DNA from: Pseudomonadota bacterium
GTDB lineage: Bacteria; Pseudomonadota; Alphaproteobacteria; Rhizobiales; Hyphomicrobiaceae
DNA: 64,000 nt
Assembly: GCA_023412805.1 (NCBI GenBank)
Contig: JAEZRM010000116.1
Span: 1-64,000 of the forward strand
Reading direction: 5' to 3'
Position numbers and translations under genes: made by a program. Positions 50,280 to 58,054 of this stretch are shown piece after piece. Within the stretch, counting starts at the first letter, position 1. Each line of letters starts with the position of its first letter. The notes under the pieces were generated by a model. The model ran no database searches, was not told the origin of the DNA, and saw nothing but the letters and a program-made list of their open reading frames with translations.

Positions 50280-52080
50280 TGCCACTGCTGCGCAGAAGAC
50301 CTCGCTTGAACTTGCCCTCGTCGGCAACTGCTGCATCAGCGCGCTCATCGACCGGCGCGGACGCATCGTGTGGAGCTGCTTTCCGCGCTTCGATGGAGAT
50401 CCGGTCTTTCACGCGCTTCTCGGCGGGCGCACGCAGGATCCGAGCGACGGCAGTTTCGAGATCGAGCTCCTGGATGCGACGTCGTTCAGCCAGAGCTATA
50501 TCGTCAACACCGCGCTCGTGCGCACGGTGATCGAAGGGCCATCCGGCGCCATCGAGATCATTGATTTCGCTCCTCGCTTCATCTGGATGGGGCGGCGTTT
50601 CCGCCCGCAGACGCTCGTCCGGCGCGTCAAACCGCTGCGAGGGAGCCCGCGTATCAGAATCAAAGTCAAGCCGCGTTACGAGTATGGCCGTGCAGCGCCA
50701 CTTGCCGCGTACGGCTCGAACCACATTCGCTACATCAGTTCAGGTGTATCGCTGCGTCTCACGACGGATGCGCCGATCGACTACATCGTTGCCGAGACCG
50801 CCTTCAATCTGGACGACCAGATCAATCTGATCTTCGGCCCCGACGAAACGCTGACGACGGGCGTCGCCGAGACGGCGCGCGACTTCGAGGAGCGCACGAC
50901 GCAATACTGGCGCGAGTGGGCGCATCGTCTCGCCCTGCCGCTCGAATGGCAGGATGCAGTGATCCGTGCCGCGATCACGCTCAAGCTATGCAGCTACGAG
51001 CCGACCGGCGCCATCGTTGCCGCGATGACGACGAGCATTCCTGAAGCTGCAGGCTCGGCGCGCAACTGGGACTATCGCTTCTGCTGGGTGCGCGATGCCT
51101 TCTTCGTCGTGCGCGCACTCAATTCGCTCGCCGCCGTGCGCACCATGGAGCACTACTTCCGCTGGATGATGAACATCGTCGCGGATGCGCGCGAGGGGCA
51201 CATCCAGCCGGTATACGGCATCGGGCTCGAGAAGGAGCTTACCGAGAAGGAGATCGCGGCACTTCCCGGTTATCGCGGCATGGGGCCTGTGCGCGCCGGC
51301 AATCTCGCCTATCGCCAGTTCCAGCACGACACGTACGGCAACATGATTCTCGGCGCGGCGCAGGCGTTCGTCGACCGGCGTCTCTTCATGCAAGCCGGCG
51401 CCGTCGAGTACGCCCGCCTCGAGACCGTCGGTGAGCAGGCTTTCCTTCTGCACGACAAGCCGGATGCCGGCATGTGGGAGCTCAGGACGCGCGAACGCCC
51501 GCACACGTCGTCCGCGATCATGTGCTGGGCCGGCTGCGATCGCCTCGCGAAAATCGGCCATCATCTCGGTTTTGCCGATCGCGCGTCGATGTGGCGCCAG
51601 CGCGCCGATCAGATCAGGGCGACGGTTCTGGAACGCTCGTGGTCGGACAAGCGCAAGGCTTTCGTCGAGAGCTTCGGCGGTCAGTATCTCGATGCGAGCG
51701 TGCTGCTCATGGCCGAAGTCGATATGATCGATCCGAAGGATCCGCGCTTCGTCTCAACAGTCGATCAGCTCGAGAAGACCCTGGCGCGCGGCCCTTTCAT
51801 GATGCGCTACGAGGAGCCCGATGATTTCGGCGCACCCGAGACGGCCTTCAATGTCTGTGCCTTCTGGCGTCTCGATGCGCTGTCGCGTATTGGCCGGCGT
51901 GAGCAGGCGCGCGAGATCTTCGAGGGCCTGCTCGCAGCGCGAAATTCGTTGGGTCTCATGTCCGAGGATACGGACGCGACGACGGGCGAAGCGTGGGGGA
52001 ATTTTCCGCAGACGTATTCCATGGTGGGCATAATCAACGGGGCCGTGAGGCTCTCCAGACATTGGGAGTCGACCGTATGA
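50272..52080 (+). CDS. Glycoside hydrolase family 15 protein
   Basis: 602 residues. An N-terminal beta-sandwich domain (about 10-225, beginning LALVGNCCISALIDRRGRIV) precedes the (alpha/alpha)6 barrel: SARNWDYRFCWVRDAFFVVR, KPDAGMWELRTRERPHTSSA, and FGAPETAFNVCAFWRLDALS carry the usual GH15 acid and base glutamates. Family members are glucoamylases or trehalases. Placed between otsB and otsA and before glucokinase, a trehalase or maltodextrin-hydrolysing role fits, but the substrate is not settled by sequence. No signal peptide, so it acts in the cytoplasm. Overlaps otsB by 8 bp and otsA by 4 bp. Confidence 0.9.
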   Translation: MTDATAAQKTSLELALVGNCCISALIDRRGRIVWSCFPRFDGDPVFHALLGGRTQDPSDGSFEIELLDATSFSQSYIVNTALVRTVIEGPSGAIEIIDFAPRFIWMGRRFRPQTLVRRVKPLRGSPRIRIKVKPRYEYGRAAPLAAYGSNHIRYISSGVSLRLTTDAPIDYIVAETAFNLDDQINLIFGPDETLTTGVAETARDFEERTTQYWREWAHRLALPLEWQDAVIRAAITLKLCSYEPTGAIVAAMTTSIPEAAGSARNWDYRFCWVRDAFFVVRALNSLAAVRTMEHYFRWMMNIVADAREGHIQPVYGIGLEKELTEKEIAALPGYRGMGPVRAGNLAYRQFQHDTYGNMILGAAQAFVDRRLFMQAGAVEYARLETVGEQAFLLHDKPDAGMWELRTRERPHTSSAIMCWAGCDRLAKIGHHLGFADRASMWRQRADQIRATVLERSWSDKRKAFVESFGGQYLDASVLLMAEVDMIDPKDPRFVSTVDQLEKTLARGPFMMRYEEPDDFGAPETAFNVCAFWRLDALSRIGRREQAREIFEGLLAARNSLGLMSEDTDATTGEAWGNFPQTYSMVGIINGAVRLSRHWESTV

Positions 52081-53459
52081 GCCGTCTGATTGTCGCCTCC
52101 AATCGTGTTGCCGATATCGACAAGGCCGTGCAGTCGGGAGGACTGGCGGTGGCGCTCGAAGATGCCCTGCAGCGCGGGCGCGGGCTCTGGTTTGGCTGGG
52201 ACGGAACGACCGTCGACGACGACACCGGTCTCGGCATCAAGCTGCAGCAGCACAACGGCATCCGCACGGCGACCATCCCGCTGACGCGCCGTGACTACGA
52301 GGAATATTATCTCGGCTTCTCAAACCGCGCGCTTTGGCCGACTTTCCACTATCGGCTCGATCTCGCGAACTTCGAGCACGTGTTTCTGGAAGGCTACCGG
52401 CGCGTCAATCAGCGGCTTGCACAGTCGCTTTCCGCGCTTGTCGAGCCCGATGATCTCATCTGGGTGCACGACTATCATCTGATACCGCTCGCCAAGGAGC
52501 TGCGCGATCAAGGTGTGAAGGAGAAGATCGGGTTCTTCCTGCACATTCCTTTCCCATCGCCTGACTTCTTTACGGCAATTCCCGAGCACGGTTGGCTTGC
52601 GGAAGTCATGTTCGATTATGATGTCGTCGGCTTTCAGACATCGAATGATGCTGCGAATTTCATCCGCTATGCAGTCGAGTATGCCGAGGGTGAGGTGCTC
52701 GGCGAGGATCGCGTGCGCGCATTCGGCAAAACAGTCATCGCGCGCGCGTTCCCCATCGGCATCGATCCTGATTCGGTCTACGAGATGGCGCACACGCCCG
52801 ATGCCGATGCGCATATGGCGCGTCTGCAGCGGCGCAGCATGGCGAACATGTTCGTCATGGGGGTGGACCGCCTGGACTACACGAAGGGCCTCCCTGGCCG
52901 GATGCGCGCTTTCAGGCGTCTGCTCGAACTCTATCCGGATCTGCGCAAGCGCGTGACCATGATGCAGATCGCACCGCCGACGCGGGAGGAAGTCGAGGCC
53001 TACACCGACATCCGCCAGGAACTCGAAGGGTTGTCCGGTTCGATCAATGGCGAGTTCGGCGACTTCGACTGGACGCCCGTGCGCTATATCCATCGCGCCA
53101 TCCCGCGATCGACACTTGCAGCGCTCTTCCGCGCGAGCCAGGTCGGCCTCGTGACGCCGCTGCGCGATGGCATGAACCTCGTCGCCAAGGAGTACGTCGC
53201 GTCTCAGGACCCGGAAGATCCGGGTGTGCTGATCCTCTCCAAGTTTGCCGGCGCGGCCGAGGATCTTGTGGAAGCTATTGCTGTCAATCCTTATGACACG
53301 GACGAGGTGGCCGAAGCACTGCATTCGGCCTTGACCATGCCAGCCGCGGAGCGCCGGGAGCGTTACGAGAGCTTGCTCGTGCGCGTCAGGACGAACAACG
53401 TCACACGCTGGCGCGAGACGTTTCTCGATGCCCTCAAAGCGGCGGAGCGCGGTTCATGA
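52077..53459 (+). CDS. otsA: Trehalose-6-phosphate synthase
   Basis: 460 residues, GT20. LIVASNRVADIDKAVQSGGL at the start, then DLIWVHDYHLIPLAKELRD, FFLHIPFPSPDFF, and VMGVDRLDYTKGLPGRMRAF mark the sugar and UDP sites; VTPLRDGMNLVAKEYVASQD is the C-terminal signature. It joins glucose-6-phosphate and UDP-glucose. The ATG is the one overlapping the GH15 stop; an in-frame stretch upstream is a shadow. Its product goes to OtsB encoded at the front of the operon. Confidence 0.95.
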   Translation: MSRLIVASNRVADIDKAVQSGGLAVALEDALQRGRGLWFGWDGTTVDDDTGLGIKLQQHNGIRTATIPLTRRDYEEYYLGFSNRALWPTFHYRLDLANFEHVFLEGYRRVNQRLAQSLSALVEPDDLIWVHDYHLIPLAKELRDQGVKEKIGFFLHIPFPSPDFFTAIPEHGWLAEVMFDYDVVGFQTSNDAANFIRYAVEYAEGEVLGEDRVRAFGKTVIARAFPIGIDPDSVYEMAHTPDADAHMARLQRRSMANMFVMGVDRLDYTKGLPGRMRAFRRLLELYPDLRKRVTMMQIAPPTREEVEAYTDIRQELEGLSGSINGEFGDFDWTPVRYIHRAIPRSTLAALFRASQVGLVTPLRDGMNLVAKEYVASQDPEDPGVLILSKFAGAAEDLVEAIAVNPYDTDEVAEALHSALTMPAAERRERYESLLVRVRTNNVTRWRETFLDALKAAERGS

Positions 53460-54394
53460 ACCGCCGCCGGATTGTCGCGGATGTGGGCGGCACGAACTGC
53501 CGTTTTGGCATCAGCGCTGGGCCCGGCGATCTGAGCGAGATCAGGACTTATCCGACAGCGGCAGCAGCCACGTTCACGAACGCACTTTCCAACTACATCG
53601 CCGACGTCGGCCTCGGCTCGGTCGAGAACTGGTGCAGCAGCGCGTGCATTGCGGCGGCGGGGCCGGTCGATGCGGGTTCCGTTCAGCTCACCAACGCCGC
53701 ATGGTCGATTTCATCGTCGGACGTCTCCCAGTATCTGGGCGGTGTGCCCGTCGTGCTCGTCAACGACCTCGCAGCGGTCGGTCTTCTGCTGCCGCATCTG
53801 CAATCCGGTGACGTGATGCCGCTCGGCGGCGATGGGCGCGCGGCATTGAGCGGCAATCGCATTGCCGTCAATGTCGGCACCGGCTTCGGCGCAGCGACCG
53901 CTGTGCGCTCCGGCGCGGGCCGTTGGGCGATAGCGGCCGGTGAGGCCGGGCACATGTCTCTTGCGCCCGCGACGCCCGAGGAGGCAGCCGTTCTCCGCGC
54001 CGGGCTGACGGTCGAGGACATCCTCTCAGGCGCGGGTATCGGGCGCCTCTACCAAATGATCGCGGGCGAGAAGGCTGCCGGTCGATCACCCGATGACGTC
54101 TTTTCGGCGATCGCCATCGATCCATCGGCGGCGCAGACATCAGCCCTGATGGCACGTCTGCTGGGGCGCATTGCCGGCGATCTCGTGCTGGCGACCGCCT
54201 CATGGGAAGGCGCTTTCCTGTGCGGCAGCGTCATTCGAGGCTGGTTCGAAATTGGCGAACTCGCAGCGTTCCGCGCGTCCTTCGAAGACAAGGGGCCGAT
54301 GCGCGCCCGCATGTCGCGCGTGCCGACGTTCCTGATCGGCGATCCCGAGCCGGCGCTGCTGGGGCTTACGCATGCGGATGTCCCAGTCGCCTGA
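53456..54394 (+). CDS. glk: Glucokinase
   Basis: 312 residues of the bacterial Glk (ASKHA) family. RIVADVGGTNCRFGI is the phosphate-1 loop, VLVNDLAAVGLLLP holds the catalytic Asp, IAVNVGTGFGAATAV and AGEAGHMSLAPATPEE the adenosine and sugar contacts, and WEGAFLCGSVIRGW the C-terminal part. It makes glucose-6-phosphate from glucose, which can be the product of the GH15 enzyme and the substrate of OtsA. It overlaps otsA by 4 bp. Confidence 0.93.
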   Translation: MNRRRIVADVGGTNCRFGISAGPGDLSEIRTYPTAAAATFTNALSNYIADVGLGSVENWCSSACIAAAGPVDAGSVQLTNAAWSISSSDVSQYLGGVPVVLVNDLAAVGLLLPHLQSGDVMPLGGDGRAALSGNRIAVNVGTGFGAATAVRSGAGRWAIAAGEAGHMSLAPATPEEAAVLRAGLTVEDILSGAGIGRLYQMIAGEKAAGRSPDDVFSAIAIDPSAAQTSALMARLLGRIAGDLVLATASWEGAFLCGSVIRGWFEIGELAAFRASFEDKGPMRARMSRVPTFLIGDPEPALLGLTHADVPVA

Positions 54395-54435
54395 GGCCCT
54401 GGCATTGTGCCGCTGAGGCTCTATATCTCTTCGGG

Positions 54436-54483
54436 CCGGGGACGACCCTGGTGCCATTCAGGCAGTCCTGCGGGGACGACCCC
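54436..54483 (+). promoter_or_regulatory. Guanidine-II (mini-ykkC) riboswitch
   Basis: Two hairpins, each capped by ACGA: CCGGGG-ACGA-CCCTGG (54436-54451) and GGGG-ACGA-CCCC (54472-54483). Two ACGR-capped stems close to the ribosome site of an SMR exporter gene define this class; it turns on expression when guanidinium binds. The second stem ends 20 bases before the sugE ATG. Confidence 0.9.
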
Positions 54484-54503
54484 ATCACGTGGAGATCGTC
54501 ATC

Positions 54504-54824
54504 ATGGCCTGGGCACTACTCGTTGCTGCCGGCGTTCTGGAAATCGGTTGGGCCGTCGGCCTCAAGTACACGGAAGGTTTCACGCGGCTCTGGCCCTCGG
54601 TCTGGACGATCGCGGCCATGATCGTCAGCATGTACATGCTGGCGCTTGCCGCGCGGACGCTGCCGATCGGCACAGCCTATGCCGTCTGGGTCGGGATCGG
54701 CGCGGCTGGGGCCCTTATCCTCGGGATCGTGCTGCTCGGTGAGCCGCGCTCGCTCGCCCGCATGGCTTGCGTCGGCTTGATCATCGCCGGCGTTATCGGC
54801 CTCAAACTGTTCGATCCGGCCTAG
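54504..54824 (+). CDS. sugE: Guanidinium exporter, SMR family
   Basis: 106 residues from the ATG at 54504 (GTGGAG upstream; a frame five codons longer is possible). Four helices; AWALLVAAGVLEIGWAVGLK contains the membrane Glu13 that binds substrate and proton, and GTAYAVWVGIGAAGALILGI the SMR core. SugE/Gdx proteins export guanidinium in exchange for protons, and the riboswitch upstream is specific for this ion, so the Gdx assignment is firm. Stands alone; a hairpin terminator follows. Confidence 0.94.
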   Translation: MAWALLVAAGVLEIGWAVGLKYTEGFTRLWPSVWTIAAMIVSMYMLALAARTLPIGTAYAVWVGIGAAGALILGIVLLGEPRSLARMACVGLIIAGVIGLKLFDPA

Positions 54825-54868
54825 ACTTCTGCTCCATCCGAACCTTTAGGGCGTCCAGTCCGACAGAG

Positions 54869-54896
54869 GCCCGAGTGCCGCTTGTGGTGCTCGGGC
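54869..54896 (+). terminator. Terminator-like hairpin after sugE
   Basis: GCCCGAG-TGCC ... GGTG-CTCGGGC (54869-54896) gives a stem of about 11 pairs with two wobbles, followed by AATTAA. It lies 44 bp after the sugE stop. Confidence 0.45.
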
Positions 54897-55004
54897 AATT
54901 AACCGCAAGCAGCCGAAATCATGTCATAGAATGTGGCTCAGCCCGCTCATTTCGGGCAGGAGTGGGCTGCTGGTGGGCCCTCAATAAATTTTCGCCAGAC
55001 TGAA

Positions 55005-55032
55005 TGAACCAATTTTCATCTCGCTGCGACAG
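55005..55032 (+). promoter_or_regulatory. Possible autoregulated ECF promoter
   Basis: TGAACC (55005-55010), 16 bases, CGACAG (55027-55032), 24 bp before the sigma-factor ATG. The AAC core in the -35 and the CGA in the -10 fit ECF promoters in general, but the same pair was not found at another gene in the window, so the call is weak. Confidence 0.25.
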
Positions 55033-55055
55033 AGCCAATAGATCCAGGTTGCGCA

Positions 55056-55619
55056 ATGCAGGACCAAACGGACGACCGGACCCTGATCACTCGGATCGCG
55101 GGCCAGGACCAGGCGGCACTGCGGACGCTGCTCGGACGGCATCAGCTGCGCGTCTACCGGTTCGTATTGCGTATCGTTCGCCGGGAAGCCGTCGCCGAGG
55201 AGGTGACAAATGAGGTTTTTCTGGAGGCATGGCGGAACGCGGCGAGCTACGAGGCCCGCTCGTCGGTCGGCACATGGCTGCTCTCGATCGCCCACAATCG
55301 CGCTGTCAGCGTTCTACGCCGACGCCGGGAGGAGGCGATCGACGACGATGCAGCGGGCGCCATTGCGGACGACGGCGATAATCCCGAAGTGGTCACGCAG
55401 AAGCTCGACAAGGCCGCGCAGATGCGGCGGTGCATTGCCGAGCTGTCGGCCGAGCACCGCACGATCATCGACCTCGTCTACTACCACGAAAAGTCGATCA
55501 ACGAGGTGAGCGAGATCCTGGGCATTCCGCTGAATACGGTGAAGACGCGGATGTTCTACGCACGAAAGAAACTCTCGGAGCTGCTGGCGGCAGCAGGAAT
55601 CGACAGAGGGTGGCCATGA
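55056..55619 (+). CDS. ECF-type RNA polymerase sigma factor
   Basis: 187 residues. Region 2 is VYRFVLRIVRREAVAEEVTN then EVFLEAWRNAASYE (about 33-66) with RSSVGTWLLSIAHNRAVSVL; region 4 is LSAEHRTIIDLVYYHEKSIN then EVSEILGIPLNTVKTRMFYA (about 130-172). There is no region 3, as expected for ECF factors. The start has a weak site (CCAGGTTG). The stop overlaps the next gene (ATGA), whose product is a membrane anti-sigma factor. It is not EcfG itself, since no NepR/PhyR genes are here. Confidence 0.92.
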   Translation: MQDQTDDRTLITRIAGQDQAALRTLLGRHQLRVYRFVLRIVRREAVAEEVTNEVFLEAWRNAASYEARSSVGTWLLSIAHNRAVSVLRRRREEAIDDDAAGAIADDGDNPEVVTQKLDKAAQMRRCIAELSAEHRTIIDLVYYHEKSINEVSEILGIPLNTVKTRMFYARKKLSELLAAAGIDRGWP

Positions 55620-56284
55620 GCGGGACCGACGAACGACTTTCCGAGCGCGAGGAGATCGAAATGCTCCTTCCGTGGTACATGACGGGCCGGCTCGATGCCG
55701 CCGACACGGCGCGGGTCGAGGCCTATCTCGAGCAGCATCCCGACATGCGCCACCAGCTCGCTCTCATTGCCGAGGAGCGGGCGACGACGGTCGAGGACAA
55801 CGAGGCCATTCGGCCTCGGCTTGCTTCGGCAGATGCGCTGCTCGCCCGCACGGCGACGCGAGGCAGTGCGGCTCGATCCTGGCTCGCGAACATGATCGAT
55901 GGCGTGAAGGGTCTGTTCGACGCCCCTACGCCCGGCGCAGTGCGCTGGGCAGCGGCTGCGGCGGCGGTTATCATCTGTCTGCAGGCGGCGGCTCTCGGGA
56001 CGCTTCTGACGCATGATGGCGGCAGCTACCAGACGGCTTCGCGGCCTGGCATCGAGGCCGGACAAACACCCGGCGCGCTAATCGCCTTCACTGACAAGGC
56101 GTCGATGGCGGAGATCTCGCGGCTGCTTGCCGACAACCGCCTGCGTGTCGTCGATGGACCGCTGCCGGGCGGTTTCTACAATGTCCGCTTCGAGGACGAA
56201 GCGACGGGGGACGAGCAGCGGCGGCGTTTTGATGCGATCCTCGCGCGCAAGGATCTCATCAGGGTTGTGATGACAGGTCGATGA
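55616..56284 (+). CDS. Membrane anti-sigma factor with ferredoxin-like periplasmic domain
   Basis: 222 residues from the ATG overlapping the sigma gene stop. Residues 1-65 form the cytoplasmic sigma-binding part (EMLLPWYMTGRLDAADTARV), without the Cys/His zinc set of classical ZAS proteins. One membrane helix is at about 111-131. Residues 153-222 (GALIAFTDKASMAEISRLLA, NRLRVVDGPLPGGFYNVRF) are a beta-alpha-beta unit that would lie in the periplasm. That unit resembles the pro-domain of the subtilase encoded next (HRLRLVSSTDVPLLDARAQV). It should hold the ECF factor inactive until a periplasmic signal arrives. Confidence 0.85.
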   Translation: MSGTDERLSEREEIEMLLPWYMTGRLDAADTARVEAYLEQHPDMRHQLALIAEERATTVEDNEAIRPRLASADALLARTATRGSAARSWLANMIDGVKGLFDAPTPGAVRWAAAAAAVIICLQAAALGTLLTHDGGSYQTASRPGIEAGQTPGALIAFTDKASMAEISRLLADNRLRVVDGPLPGGFYNVRFEDEATGDEQRRRFDAILARKDLIRVVMTGR

Positions 56285-56334
56285 TGCGTTGACGGGCGCT
56301 CGATCGTCCGATCAGAAGTGCCGATGAGAAGTGG

Positions 56335-58044
56335 ATGAGAGCCATGATGCTTGTCTCGTTCTCTCGAACACTCGCACTGGCCGCGCTCGCGGTGCTCCTG
56401 GGCCTCGCGTCGTACACGGAGGCGGAGGCGCAGAGCCGTGGCGGGCGCGATGGGCAGCACAGAGGCGGGCGAGGCGGCGGCGGTGGAGGTGGTGGCTCTT
56501 CCGTCGTTCCGAACCTCGTTATTCAGGGGGTGATCGGCGCGATCGCCAAGCAGCAGGAAGACGAGGAAAGACGCAAGGCTCGCCGCCCTCGTCCAGGCAA
56601 GCTCACAGACGTCAAGAAGTCCGCGCCGCGCTGTGGCGTGAAGGGGCGGCCACCTTGTCCCGGCAAGACGGCGGATGACAGAAAGCCGACGTGCGGTGTG
56701 CGCGGTCGCCCGCCTTGCCCCGGCAAGACGCTGGAAGACTCCAAATGCCGCGTGGATCGCATGGGACGCCGCCATTGCCCGGACCGCTCGCCGCCGGGCG
56801 GCGGGCGCATTCCACCCATCGTTCTCATTCCTCCTCCCGGAGGCGGTGACAGCGGCCCGCCGCCGCGGGCTTCCGGCACGCGTCAGGAGCGTGCGCCGCG
56901 GGTGCAGGCAGGTGCGCCTGATCTTTCCGTTGCGCGGCAGGTGCTCGTGCTCGTCGCCGCGAACCAGCCGGGCACGGCGGCGGGGCAGATCGCGAGCACG
57001 CATCGTCTCCGTCTCGTCAGCAGCACGGATGTGCCGCTGCTCGACGCTCGCGCGCAGGTCTATCGCATCGACGACCGGCGCTCGGTGCAGACGGTGATCA
57101 CGGCACTCACGTCGGATCCCCGCGTGATGCTGGTCCAGCCCAATATGATCTATCAGCGCCAAAGTGGGGCAGGCAGCGCTGCGCGCGCCGCGCAGTACGC
57201 TCTCGACATGGTCGGCGCCGAGCGTGCGCACGAGATTTCGACCGGCCGCGGCGTTAGGATCGCCGTGATCGACTCCGGCGTCGACCGAACGCACAGCGAT
57301 CTCAAAGGCGCGATCAGCGAGACATTCGACGCGACGGACGGCAAGGACGCCAAGCCGGACGTCCACGGCACAGCCATCGCCGGCATCATCCGTGCGCGCG
57401 GTCTCGTCATGGGTATCGCGCCCGATGCGAATTTGCTCGCGGTCCGGGCTTTCTTCGCGGTGCCGAAGCGGGATCTGCCGCAGTCGACGAGCTTCATCGT
57501 GCTGCGCGCGCTCGACTGGTCCGTGCAGCGCGGCGCGCAGATTGTCAATCTGAGTTTCAGCGGCGGGCAAGATCCCGTCATCGAGCGCGCGATTGCGGCG
57601 GCCGCTCGCCGCAAGGTCATACTCGTCGCTGCCGCCGGCAATGGTGGCCCCGACGCCGCGCCGTCGTATCCGGCTGCCTATCCGGATGTCATTGCCGTGA
57701 CGGCGCTCGATAGTGGCCAGCGGCTCTACACGCACGCCAATCATGGATCGTACATCACGTTTGCGGCGCCGGGCGTCGACATTCTCGTGCCGGGGCTGCG
57801 GAACGGTCACATGTTCATGTCCGGAACCTCCATGGCGGCCGCCTACGTGTCCGGCATCATGGCGCTCTTACTCGAGAAGGAGCCGCGGCTGGAGCCTGAT
57901 GAGGTGCTTCGGGCCCTTGCCGAGACGGCTGAGGACCTGGGCGCGAGTGGAACAGACGATGAGTTCGGCGTCGGGCGCGTGAACGCGCGGGCGGCACTTG
58001 AAACACTGACCGATAAGACCAGGGCCGTCGGCGTGCGTCAGTAG
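56335..58044 (+). CDS. Exported subtilisin-like serine protease (S8)
   Basis: 569 residues. Signal peptide (about 1-33), Gly/Arg-rich linker, then a 20-residue repeat with two cysteines (C100-GVKGRPPC-PGKT, C120-GVRGRPPC-PGKT and a weaker third at 138-148). A propeptide-like domain covers about 198-275. The catalytic triad is Asp313 (VIDSGVD), His344 (VHGTAIAG) and Ser499 (SGTSMAAAYVSG), with AAAGNGG for the oxyanion Asn. Intact. It follows the sigma/anti-sigma pair by 50 bp in the same direction, so it is the likely target of that sigma factor or a sensor/effector of the anti-sigma. Substrate unknown. Confidence 0.9.
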   Translation: MRAMMLVSFSRTLALAALAVLLGLASYTEAEAQSRGGRDGQHRGGRGGGGGGGGSSVVPNLVIQGVIGAIAKQQEDEERRKARRPRPGKLTDVKKSAPRCGVKGRPPCPGKTADDRKPTCGVRGRPPCPGKTLEDSKCRVDRMGRRHCPDRSPPGGGRIPPIVLIPPPGGGDSGPPPRASGTRQERAPRVQAGAPDLSVARQVLVLVAANQPGTAAGQIASTHRLRLVSSTDVPLLDARAQVYRIDDRRSVQTVITALTSDPRVMLVQPNMIYQRQSGAGSAARAAQYALDMVGAERAHEISTGRGVRIAVIDSGVDRTHSDLKGAISETFDATDGKDAKPDVHGTAIAGIIRARGLVMGIAPDANLLAVRAFFAVPKRDLPQSTSFIVLRALDWSVQRGAQIVNLSFSGGQDPVIERAIAAAARRKVILVAAAGNGGPDAAPSYPAAYPDVIAVTALDSGQRLYTHANHGSYITFAAPGVDILVPGLRNGHMFMSGTSMAAAYVSGIMALLLEKEPRLEPDEVLRALAETAEDLGASGTDDEFGVGRVNARAALETLTDKTRAVGVRQ

Positions 58045-58054
58045 CGCACCTAGA

